A stretch of 5,128 nucleotides of DNA from Gemmatimonadota bacterium (GTDB lineage: Bacteria > Latescibacterota > UBA2968 > UBA8231). The position numbers were made by a program, and so were the translations under genes. The notes below the pieces were generated by a model, which did no database searches, had not been told where the DNA came from, and saw nothing but the letters and a program-made list of their open reading frames with translations. This document shows positions 1 through 5,128 of the stretch, piece after piece. Each line of letters starts with the position of its first letter. The first letter of the stretch is position 1. The stretch is taken from positions 1-5,128 of the forward strand of contig VXZF01000667.1 of NCBI GenBank assembly GCA_009845645.1. Reading direction: 5' to 3'.

Positions 1-767
1 GTGTCGTAGCGGTCGCAAATCAGGGCCACCATTTCGAGCCACGCCGCTTTGAGCGCGTCGCCCCACTCTTCTGCGCGCGCACTGGTGAGATATTCCTCGG
101 CGTCTTCCACAACCCTAGTGGTCTCAACCACCGGGCTGCTGTTGGGGAATCCAGGCGAGCGATCCACCTTGAGCGTGATGGCCGAGTCAATCTCGACCCC
201 TGCCCCAGTCAACTCGCCGTCGCCCATGCGCGCGTGGACATCGCCCAGCGAGAGCAATCCCCCAGGCTTTTGCGCGCGGATGTGAACGGTGCTGCCGGGC
301 TGGATGGCATTAAAGTCCATATTGCCGCCGTGATCTATGGCATTGGGTGCCCACGATTCGAGCTGGACGACGCCGATCATGGGCCGCACCGGCACTACAA
401 AATCCGGCGGAAAGTGAATCAGCCCGTCGCGCACCGGTGCCACGCAGCGCCAATTGCCCCAATTGGGACCGCCGTTGCGATAGAAGCCGTAGGGACCGAC
501 CTCGATATCGATGATTTCAATAGCCACCCAATCGTCCGGCCCAATGTCCTCGATGAGAAAAGGACCGCCGGGGCGGGCGTAGCGGCGATGGCTCTCCCCG
601 GAAGTAATCATGCCGGCGCGGGTCTCCCCGGCCGCTTCAAAGTCGTTGTCCGCTCCACCAGTGGTCTCAATGATGACGGTTTCTCCGAGCGCCAAAGTGC
701 CGCGCACCTGGCCGATTTCCGGGTCGTCCGGCCCGCTGTAATGGGGGGTGCGAGTAAAGTGACGCAT
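1..767 (-). CDS. Acetamidase/formamidase (FmdA_AmdA) family protein, 3'-partial
   Basis: Cytoplasmic amidohydrolase-family protein; characterised members hydrolyse formamide or short aliphatic amides to the acid and ammonia. An uninterrupted frame of 255 codons runs from the ATG to the window edge, and the C-terminus lies outside. Family hallmarks are GETVIIET at 28-35, IGPDDWVAIEI at 75-85, PMIGVVQLES at 129-138, HGGNMD at 146-151, the Gly-rich PGSTVHI at 157-163 and GDVHARMGDGE at 175-185, followed by GAGVEID at 188-194. The His and acidic residues in HGGNMD and GDVHARMGDGE are the conserved core, probably metal or catalytic positions. The start is set by AAGGAG seven bases upstream and by homology from the first residues. 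Compared with typical members of about 300-330 residues, roughly 50-70 are missing only because of the window edge. As the downstream gene of the cluster it suggests that the imported or processed compound carries an amide or formamide group. Family is clear; exact substrate is not. Confidence 0.9.
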   Translation of the reverse strand, partial: MRHFTRTPHYSGPDDPEIGQVRGTLALGETVIIETTGGADNDFEAAGETRAGMITSGESHRRYARPGGPFLIEDIGPDDWVAIEIIDIEVGPYGFYRNGGPNWGNWRCVAPVRDGLIHFPPDFVVPVRPMIGVVQLESWAPNAIDHGGNMDFNAIQPGSTVHIRAQKPGGLLSLGDVHARMGDGELTGAGVEIDSAITLKVDRSPGFPNSSPVVETTRVVEDAEEYLTSARAEEWGDALKAAWLEMVALICDRYD

Positions 768-774
768 AAGCGTT

Positions 775-780
775 CTCCTT
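775..780 (-). promoter_or_regulatory. Ribosome binding site of the acetamidase/formamidase gene
   Basis: AAGGAG on the minus strand, seven bases before the ATG at 767. It lies at the end of a purine-rich stretch (AAGAAGAAAAGGAG) and fixes the start of a gene whose stop is outside the window. No in-frame start with comparable support is seen upstream in the 35-base gap after the PhyH stop. Confidence 0.8.
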
Positions 781-802
781 TTCTTCTTGTGATGTTAAAA
801 TC

Positions 803-1597
803 CTAGCGCCCCTCGGCAAACGGAAAGGTCCCGTTGTACCCGAGCGCGGCAATAGCCGGCAGTGGCGAGCTGACAAAGGGAATCCCTGGGAACATGGGCG
901 TCTGCTGGTAGTGCAGCACCACGTTGCAGCGGATGGGCGCGTCGGCATCTTCCTTTAGCTTGGCACCTTGGTGCGGGATGTGGCTGAAGAACACCACCGC
1001 ATCGCCGGTCATAGGGTGCAGGTGGATGTGCTCCTGCCGCTCGCACCACTGATAAAAGGGATTGTCGGAATTGTACCCGCCTAGGTGGCGAATTTCTTCC
1101 GGCAGCGCATTGTGGCAGAAGTTGTTGATGAAGGTCAAGCGCCCGGTCTCTGGCGAGTTATCCGTCAGGTAAAACGTGGTGTTTATGCAGAGCGGTCGCA
1201 GCGCGTGCCGCGCCTCGTCGGGCGCGTCCCAATAATAGCCAAAATCCTTGTGCCACTCTTGGGTATAAGCCCCCGGATTGATGTGCGCGCGAAAACTCCG
1301 CAACTGGCATTGCCGCCCGAGCATGGCCTGCAAATACGGCGCGACCGAAGGATGGCCAACCATGGGTCGGGCTATCTCAGGTTCCTGCTCCAACAAATGG
1401 TCAAAAGCCACATTGCCCACTTCATTGCTAATGTCCCATTCCCGCCGCTCGTACTTCCGCACCAAGCACTCCCGCCAAGCCAACACCACGTCCTCGGACA
1501 GCGCATTGCGAACCAATAGAAAGCCGTGCCGGTCGAGCGCGTCGAGCTGATCTTCCAATTCGGGGATTTGAGCCGTATCCGCGACGATTTCACTCAT
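803..1597 (-). CDS. Phytanoyl-CoA dioxygenase (PhyH)-family Fe(II)/2-oxoglutarate oxygenase
   Basis: 264-residue soluble non-haem iron oxygenase. PhyH-family enzymes couple decarboxylation of 2-oxoglutarate to hydroxylation, or sometimes cleavage or halogenation, of a small substrate. The full facial triad is visible: H116 and D118 (WHKDFGYYWD) and distal H209 (SHIPHQG), with R223 (PIRCNVVLHYQ) placed to bind 2-oxoglutarate. The segment DRHGFLLVRNALS at 22-34 matches the family's typical start. INTTFYLTD at 138-146, RLTFINNF at 153-160 and MTGDAVVFF at 196-204 match core strands. H206 is a second possible distal histidine, but H209 fits the 'HGS' position better. Length is in the normal 250-300 range. 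The ATG is supported by AGGAG seven bases upstream. The gene follows SDR-B by 17 bases and precedes the amidase gene by 35. The substrate is unknown, and bacterial homologues are poor guides to it; a fatty-acyl substrate is not implied by the family name. Confidence 0.92.
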   Translation of the reverse strand: MSEIVADTAQIPELEDQLDALDRHGFLLVRNALSEDVVLAWRECLVRKYERREWDISNEVGNVAFDHLLEQEPEIARPMVGHPSVAPYLQAMLGRQCQLRSFRAHINPGAYTQEWHKDFGYYWDAPDEARHALRPLCINTTFYLTDNSPETGRLTFINNFCHNALPEEIRHLGGYNSDNPFYQWCERQEHIHLHPMTGDAVVFFSHIPHQGAKLKEDADAPIRCNVVLHYQQTPMFPGIPFVSSPLPAIAALGYNGTFPFAEGR

Positions 1598-1604
1598 GGA
1601 AAAG

Positions 1605-1609
1605 CTCCT
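1605..1609 (-). promoter_or_regulatory. Ribosome binding site of the PhyH gene
   Basis: AGGAG on the minus strand, seven bases before the ATG at 1597, within the 17-base gap after the SDR-B TAA stop. It supports the chosen PhyH start. Confidence 0.7.
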
Positions 1610-1614
1610 AGTCT

Positions 1615-2334
1615 TTACTGGTCATTTACATTGCGTGCAAAATACCGCTCCCAGCGCTCCGTCGGCTCAAAGCCCAAGATGCGCCGGGCCTTATCGACAT
1701 TGTACTTCCCGTGTCCCTCCCAACTAAGCAAGTTGAACTCCTGAAAACAGTCCGGCACTTGTGGAATTTCCAGCGCCAGCCGACAGGCCTGATGCAAGTC
1801 CTCCCACACCACCGTAAAGGGCTGAAAATCTCCAGCACTTTGCGTCGGCCGCGGCCCCAAACCATTGAACAAAAAGCTGATCGTCTGAATGCCATGCGCC
1901 CGCGCATACGTCCGGCAAATCTCGCTCGCCAAGCCCTTGGTCAGGCAGTAATAACCCGTGGTCAAAACCGGCGGCACATCCGCAATGTCAAAGTCGTGGT
2001 CGTACGTGCGGCGGACGAATTGCGGACCGGTGTGAACCACCTTTTTGATCCCGTGTTCAACCGCGGCCTGCATCACATTGAGCGCCCCGCGCATATTGAC
2101 GTGAAAGCTCTGCTCGGGATGATCGCGCATGACCGTGAAATTCATAATCGCGTCCATGCCCGCAGCCGCGTCCCGCACCTGCTCCCGCGACGACACATCG
2201 CAATGCACGATGGGCTTGCCGTCCGGGTGCGGAGCAACGTCGGCCAGCGTCACATCGTATGTATCTTCGAGACCGGGCAGCAGATCGGGGGCGATCATCC
2301 CCGAAGCCCCTAACAGCAACACCTTTTTCTTCAC
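1615..2334 (-). CDS. Extended-SDR NAD-dependent epimerase/dehydratase-like protein with YxxxK (SDR-B)
   Basis: 239-residue cytoplasmic protein of the NAD-dependent epimerase/dehydratase superfamily, acting on a sugar, sugar nucleotide or related hydroxyl compound. The N-terminal strand and loop carry LGASGMIA at 8-15, in which the third Gly of GxxGxxG is Ala. D32 follows the second strand and suggests NAD. VVHTG at 99-103 sits at the catalytic Ser/Thr strand, with T102 as the candidate. Y129 and K133 (YCLTK) form the catalytic pair. FTVVWEDLHQACRLAL at 173-188 is the usual segment near the substrate pocket, and DKARRILGFEP at 214-224 is the typical C-terminal end. The start is GTG: it is the only start consistent with the beta-strand KKKVLLLGASG, it has GAGGAG seven bases upstream, and it overlaps the SDR-A stop as GTGA, so translation of the two is probably coupled. 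Reaction type (epimerase, dehydratase or dehydrogenase) cannot be told from sequence alone. Confidence 0.9.
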   Translation of the reverse strand: MKKKVLLLGASGMIAPDLLPGLEDTYDVTLADVAPHPDGKPIVHCDVSSREQVRDAAAGMDAIMNFTVMRDHPEQSFHVNMRGALNVMQAAVEHGIKKVVHTGPQFVRRTYDHDFDIADVPPVLTTGYYCLTKGLASEICRTYARAHGIQTISFLFNGLGPRPTQSAGDFQPFTVVWEDLHQACRLALEIPQVPDCFQEFNLLSWEGHGKYNVDKARRILGFEPTERWERYFARNVNDQ

Positions 2335-3059
2335 GCCTCAGCTCCTCGGAACTCGCGCTGCGGCCGATAACCCATGGACTTGGCTCGGTCAAGCAAAAAT
2401 TTAGGATGGGTAATGGGCGCGGCGATGTGGTACACGGCCCAGCGCGGCACCCAATTTAAGGACGCGCTCGCCTCCCGCATCAACGCCGCGCAAAACGCTT
2501 GCGCTGCATCCCGAATATCGACCCACATCAAATCGCGTTCCCGCCCGGCGACCTCCTCCTCCCGCACCAGCTTGCCGAGGCGCAACGCCGTGACCGTAAT
2601 GGGATACTCACGGGCAAATTCGCGGCACGTCATCTCGCCCAAATACCGCGCCAGCACCGCCATTTCGGTCGGTGGCAATGGCTTGTAATATTCAGTGATG
2701 TACACTGTGTCGGGATACGCGCGAAACACTTCAAGAGTACTGCCGTACACAAACCGCTTGACGCCGGCCTCCACTCCCGCCTGCAACAGCACGTGCGTAC
2801 CGCGCGTCGCTCGGTCGAGCAGAGCCTCTTCGCTTTCGGACGCAGGTGGCGGCTCGCCCGTGTGGACGACAACATCTACATCCCGCACCACCTGCCGTAC
2901 CGTGTCTGGATCCGTCAGCCGAGCGGCGATCCATTCGACGTCTTGCCGCTGCGCCGCGCAGTCGTCCAGCAGCCGCAATTGCGCGTTTTCATCCGCTGAT
3001 AGTGCAGCGGCTACCTCTTGACCCAATGCACTAGCCGCGCCCGTAACCAATACCCGCAT
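2331..3059 (-). CDS. Extended-SDR NAD-dependent epimerase/dehydratase-like protein with degenerate active site (SDR-A)
   Basis: 242-residue cytoplasmic Rossmann-fold protein of the NAD-dependent epimerase/dehydratase superfamily. Visible features are the nucleotide motif TGAASALG at 6-13 (central Gly replaced by Ser), D32/D33 at the end of the second strand (typical of NAD binding), VDVVVHTG at 61-68, VYGSTLEVF at 104-112 with the catalytic-type Ser/Thr at 107-108, and VDIRDAAQAF at 180-189, the usual 'v-D-v-A-x-A' segment. The YxxxK pair appears to be missing: aligning the downstream LGE (140-142) with the common YxxSKxLGE pattern puts A134 and R138 where Tyr and Lys belong. The protein is also shorter than the roughly 300-residue norm, as is SDR-B. 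It may be an inactive or regulatory partner, or use an altered mechanism. Its ATG has an AGAGGA ribosome-binding site that overlaps the stop of the gene before it. Its own stop overlaps the SDR-B start. Confidence 0.87.
   Translation of the reverse strand: MRVLVTGAASALGQEVAAALSADENAQLRLLDDCAAQRQDVEWIAARLTDPDTVRQVVRDVDVVVHTGEPPPASESEEALLDRATRGTHVLLQAGVEAGVKRFVYGSTLEVFRAYPDTVYITEYYKPLPPTEMAVLARYLGEMTCREFAREYPITVTALRLGKLVREEEVAGRERDLMWVDIRDAAQAFCAALMREASASLNWVPRWAVYHIAAPITHPKFLLDRAKSMGYRPQREFRGAEA
2342..2347 (-). promoter_or_regulatory. Ribosome binding site of SDR-B, inside the end of SDR-A
   Basis: GAGGAG on the minus strand, seven bases before the GTG at 2334. It lies within the last codons of SDR-A (Arg-Gly-Ala-Glu-Ala). 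Together with the GTGA start/stop overlap it supports the GTG start and translational coupling of the two SDR genes. Confidence 0.8.
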
Positions 3060-3068
3060 CGGCTCGTA

Positions 3069-3074
3069 TCCTCT
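3069..3074 (-). promoter_or_regulatory. Ribosome binding site of SDR-A, overlapping the Gfo/Idh stop
   Basis: AGAGGA on the minus strand, nine bases before the ATG at 3059. It shares bases with the TAG stop of the Gfo/Idh/MocA gene. A ribosome finishing the first gene sits on the initiation site of the next, which points to coupled translation. Confidence 0.7.
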
Positions 3075-4203
3075 AGCGGAACCAATCGTACGTCAGCGCC
3101 AAGCTGCGGTCGGCCAGCGGCAATTCCACGCGCTCGCCGCCCCGCGCTGACGACAGCTTCAGCCCCAACTCCACTTCCAGCGCGACAGCGACCCGCCTCC
3201 CGGAATTTTTCGGCTCGTCCAACCGTCCCTCCATGCAGTCGATCAGGTCGTCGAGGCAGTACACCGTCCGCATCCCCGACAAAAACTGCGGCGCAGGCCA
3301 CGGCATTTCCACCCGCCCGGCAGCCGGCGTTTCCACGTCTTGATAGAGCCGCCACTGATTGTACTCAAAGGCCATCTCCCCCCGACTCCCAGAAATCCGC
3401 ACCTCGGGCGCGCCCGCGCGGATGTGGACCACCGTGCCATCGCTGCACGCGATCATCCCCTGCCCCATGAACTCCGTGCTGCCGCGCTCCCGACGCGGCT
3501 GATCGCCCGTGCCGCACACCCAGATCGGGTCGCTGGTCAAAAAGTAGCTCCAGTCCTGATGCTGAGCGAAAACCGGAACGCGCGCTTCGAGCGACCGCAC
3601 CTCCCCAATCGCCCCCTCCTCTACCAGCGACTTGGCTCGCGCGACCGCCGGATGCGGAGCGCTCGTCGCCCCGCCCACCAGCGGCACCCCAGCCTCAGCG
3701 CACGCACCAACCATGGCGTCGGCCTCGGCCAGCGAGAACACCATCGGCTTATCCACCAACACGCCCCGCACCCCAGCGTCGACCGCCGCCACCGTCAGCG
3801 CGGACCGCCCCTTCGTGTTCGTCGCAATCGCCACGATGTCCAGCCGCTCTTCGTCCAACATCTCCAGCGCGTCCGCGTACAAGGCCCCAATGCCGAAGCG
3901 CTCCCCGAACATGGCCCGCCGCCGCGGATCCCGATCGGCCCCGGCCACCAATTCCACTTCGGGCCGGTCGGAAAGAGCCGCAGCATACGAAGAACCCAGC
4001 CCCTCTCGACCGGGGTGATCGTGGAGGTGAAACGTCCGGTTGATATCGAGTCCATCCGGCAGGGGCCGGTCGGCACTCTCCACATCGTAGATGGGGTTTT
4101 CGTGCGACCCGAGGATGTTATCGTAATCCCGCTTCCCCAAGTCGTAGAGAAACCCCATCCACCCGAGACCGATGACACCAGCGCGATATTTTTTTTGCTC
4201 CAT
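3073..4203 (-). CDS. Gfo/Idh/MocA-family NAD(P)-dependent oxidoreductase, atypical
   Basis: Cytoplasmic 376-residue protein. Family members oxidise or reduce sugars, inositols and related polyols with NAD(P). The N-terminal Rossmann fold shows GLGWMG at 12-17, an acidic residue after the second strand (D90 in AGADRDPRRR), ATNT at 127-130 and VDKPM at 150-154. This last is the EKP-type motif with Asp for Glu, and K152 is the expected catalytic lysine. GAIGEVRS at 198-204 marks the start of the C-terminal alpha/beta domain. Two features are odd. About 45 extra residues lie between the glycine motif and the helix before the second strand (roughly 22-70), rich in His and Asp. The usual HxxD catalytic motif is also not in register; H215 and D217 (QHQDW) are the nearest candidates. 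The ATG is preceded by GAGGAG 11 bases upstream, a long spacing. The gene follows the permease by 6 bases and ends 13 bases before SDR-A. The substrate is not predictable; the family call is firm. Confidence 0.9.
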   Translation of the reverse strand: MEQKKYRAGVIGLGWMGFLYDLGKRDYDNILGSHENPIYDVESADRPLPDGLDINRTFHLHDHPGREGLGSSYAAALSDRPEVELVAGADRDPRRRAMFGERFGIGALYADALEMLDEERLDIVAIATNTKGRSALTVAAVDAGVRGVLVDKPMVFSLAEADAMVGACAEAGVPLVGGATSAPHPAVARAKSLVEEGAIGEVRSLEARVPVFAQHQDWSYFLTSDPIWVCGTGDQPRRERGSTEFMGQGMIACSDGTVVHIRAGAPEVRISGSRGEMAFEYNQWRLYQDVETPAAGRVEMPWPAPQFLSGMRTVYCLDDLIDCMEGRLDEPKNSGRRVAVALEVELGLKLSSARGGERVELPLADRSLALTYDWFR

Positions 4204-4209
4204 GCGAAA

Positions 4210-5128
4210 TCAATCTCCTCGACCCGCTCGTCGCCTACTCGCCACGCGGCGGATCAACTCGTCGGCGATGACTCCCGCCAAAATCACCGCGCCGATAATG
4301 GCAAATTCGAGTTGGGTGGGGATGCCCGACACATTGATGGCATTGTAGAGCAATCGCATAACAGCCGCGCCAATGACGACCCCCAAAATCGATCCCTCGC
4401 CGCCGCGCAGGGAGCAGCCTCCCAACACGGCCGCGGCAATCGCATACAGTTCGTAGAAATTGCCGTGCGCGGCCGGTTGCACTGAGTTGACGTCGAGAGC
4501 GAACAGGATACCCCCCAAGCCAGCGGTGCCTGAGCACAACACGTACGCCAACACTTTCATCCGCTCAATTTGAATGCCGCTGTACCGCGCCGCAGTCTCG
4601 TTGCGGCCCAATGCCAACAGGTAGCGGCCCCATATCGTGCGATTGAGGAAGAGAGCGGCGAGAACTCCAGCAATTACCAAGAGGAAAAACGGAATCGGCA
4701 GCGCAAAGCCGCCGCCCAGCGAGACCTTGCCAATCGCCAGTTGGCGCAAGCCCTCGTAGGACGAGCCAAAGCCCTGGACTTGGTCGTGGGTGAGCCAGCG
4801 GGCAAAGCCTCGGTAGAACAGCAGACCACACAGCGTCACGACAAACGGCTGCAAGCCCAAGCGCGTGATCAGCAAGCCGTGCATCAACCCAATGGCCAGC
4901 GACAAAACCACAACGGCCAACAGCGCAATGACAGGTGGATATCCAGCGGCCAAAAGCATGGGCAGCAGACAACCCACCAAGCCGATCAACGAGCCAATCG
5001 ACAAGTCAATTCCGCCCGTGATGATGACAAAGGCCACGCCGATAGAAATGATGCCAAACAGCGAGGTCCAGCGGATGATATTTTGCAGATTATAGGCGCT
5101 GACAAACTTAGGTTCGACGATCCAAGTG
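4210..5128 (-). CDS. Sugar-type ABC transporter permease (RbsC/BPD_transp_2 family), 5'-partial
   Basis: Inner-membrane permease of an ABC importer of the ribose/xylose/autoinducer-2 class; it forms the channel and works with an ATPase and a periplasmic binding protein not present here. The frame stays open to the window edge, so 305 residues are visible. The first in-frame GTG, at 5037, is probably not the start, because residues before it (F-x-S-x-x-N-L-x-N-I) match the family's N-terminal region. Family hallmarks are the GGIDLSIGS signature at visible residues 38-46, QPFVVTL at 93-99, GRNETAARYSG at 174-184 and LGGCSLRGGEGS at 235-246. Hydrophobic segments lie near 22-37, 43-63, 65-88, 92-108, 141-161, 192-212, 228-240, 245-262 and 273-288, and the tail is basic (RRVASRRRAGRG). 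The family is usually about 310-350 residues, so only some 10-40 are missing. The stop lies six bases before the Gfo/Idh gene, suggesting co-transcription. The family is certain; the substrate is unknown. Confidence 0.93.
   Translation of the reverse strand, partial: TWIVEPKFVSAYNLQNIIRWTSLFGIISIGVAFVIITGGIDLSIGSLIGLVGCLLPMLLAAGYPPVIALLAVVVLSLAIGLMHGLLITRLGLQPFVVTLCGLLFYRGFARWLTHDQVQGFGSSYEGLRQLAIGKVSLGGGFALPIPFFLLVIAGVLAALFLNRTIWGRYLLALGRNETAARYSGIQIERMKVLAYVLCSGTAGLGGILFALDVNSVQPAAHGNFYELYAIAAAVLGGCSLRGGEGSILGVVIGAAVMRLLYNAINVSGIPTQLEFAIIGAVILAGVIADELIRRVASRRRAGRGD

Larger units (their letters stand above)
1..5128 (-). other. Putative single operon: transporter, oxidoreductases, oxygenase, amidase
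   Basis: Six genes share one strand, with gaps of 6, 13, -4, 17 and 35 bases from the permease to the amidase. No gap is long enough to hold a full promoter except possibly the 35-base one before the amidase, which shows no convincing -35/-10 pair. No inverted repeat followed by a T-run is seen in any gap. The upstream promoter, and probably the ATPase and binding-protein genes of the transporter, would lie beyond the right edge. The amidase 3' end and any terminator lie beyond the left edge. No non-coding stretch over 300 bases exists in the window. Confidence 0.75.

Noticed and set aside
450..472. Palindrome-like CCAATTG...CCCAATTGGG in the amidase gene.
   Set aside because: It encodes the Pro-Asn-Trp-Gly-Asn-Trp segment; the repeated Asn-Trp codons explain it, and there is no terminator-like T-run.
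118..670. The 10-base string GTGGTCTCAA occurs twice (118-127 and 661-670), suggesting a repeat or binding site.
   Set aside because: Both copies lie inside the amidase gene and encode similar E-T-T residues; a ten-base match from shared codons is not evidence of a regulatory repeat.
768..802. Possible internal promoter in the 35-base gap between the PhyH and amidase genes.
   Set aside because: The gap is AT-richer and purine-rich but has no convincing paired -35/-10 elements; it is better explained as an extended ribosome binding region.
234..806. A 190-codon plus-strand open frame opposite the amidase gene.
   Set aside because: The minus strand carries clear acetamidase/formamidase motifs with a good ribosome binding site; the plus-strand product resembles nothing and has no supporting start signal.
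667..948. A 93-codon minus-strand open frame bridging the PhyH end and the amidase start.
   Set aside because: It is out of frame with both genes, and its translation shows only the shifted reading of PhyH and amidase codons.
1711..2313. A 200-codon plus-strand open frame opposite SDR-B.
   Set aside because: Arg/His-rich translation with no domain; SDR-B on the other strand explains the open frame.
3340..4485. A 381-codon open frame on the plus strand, antisense to the Gfo/Idh gene and running into the permease.
   Set aside because: Its translation is dominated by Arg, His and Pro with no recognisable motif, and it crosses two well-supported minus-strand genes. It is the expected shadow of GC-rich codon use.

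Overview
The window is one gene-dense block in which every supported gene lies on the minus strand. Reading in the direction of transcription (high to low coordinate) it holds six genes: a sugar-type ABC transporter permease (RbsC-like, 5' end outside the window), a Gfo/Idh/MocA-family oxidoreductase, two consecutive extended-SDR (NAD-dependent epimerase/dehydratase) proteins, a phytanoyl-CoA-dioxygenase-like (PhyH) Fe(II)/2-oxoglutarate oxygenase, and an acetamidase/formamidase-family protein whose 3' end is outside the window. Gaps are 6, 13, -4 (overlap), 17 and 35 bases. I see no terminator hairpin or convincing internal promoter, so the simplest reading is a single polycistronic operon.

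The source is a bacterium with moderately GC-rich DNA (about 55-60 % by eye), Shine-Dalgarno starts and tight gene packing. Stacks of Gfo/Idh/MocA, SDR and PhyH genes around a sugar ABC transporter are, from general knowledge, common in uncultured environmental lineages such as Poribacteria, Latescibacterota and Entotheonella-like bacteria, and in some Chloroflexota. That assignment is an inference from gene content. There is no rRNA, tRNA, mobile element, CRISPR array or origin to anchor taxonomy.

Layout: 5128-4210 permease; 4203-3073 Gfo/Idh/MocA; 3059-2331 SDR-A, which appears to lack the YxxxK catalytic pair; 2334-1615 SDR-B, which has YxxxK, starts at GTG and overlaps SDR-A by four bases (GTGA); 1597-803 PhyH with a complete HxD...H...R set; 767-1 acetamidase/formamidase with an uninterrupted 255-codon frame to the window edge.

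Taken together the cluster looks like uptake plus stepwise catabolism of a small polar compound. The permease would import a sugar or polyol-like molecule, the nucleotide-dependent oxidoreductases would change its oxidation state, PhyH would hydroxylate or cleave it, and the amidase-family enzyme would hydrolyse an amide or formamide and release ammonia. The substrate cannot be read from the sequence. The most interesting points are the enzyme combination itself, the paired intact/degenerate SDRs with coupled translation, and the atypical Gfo/Idh/MocA protein (long N-terminal insertion, shifted catalytic histidine motif).
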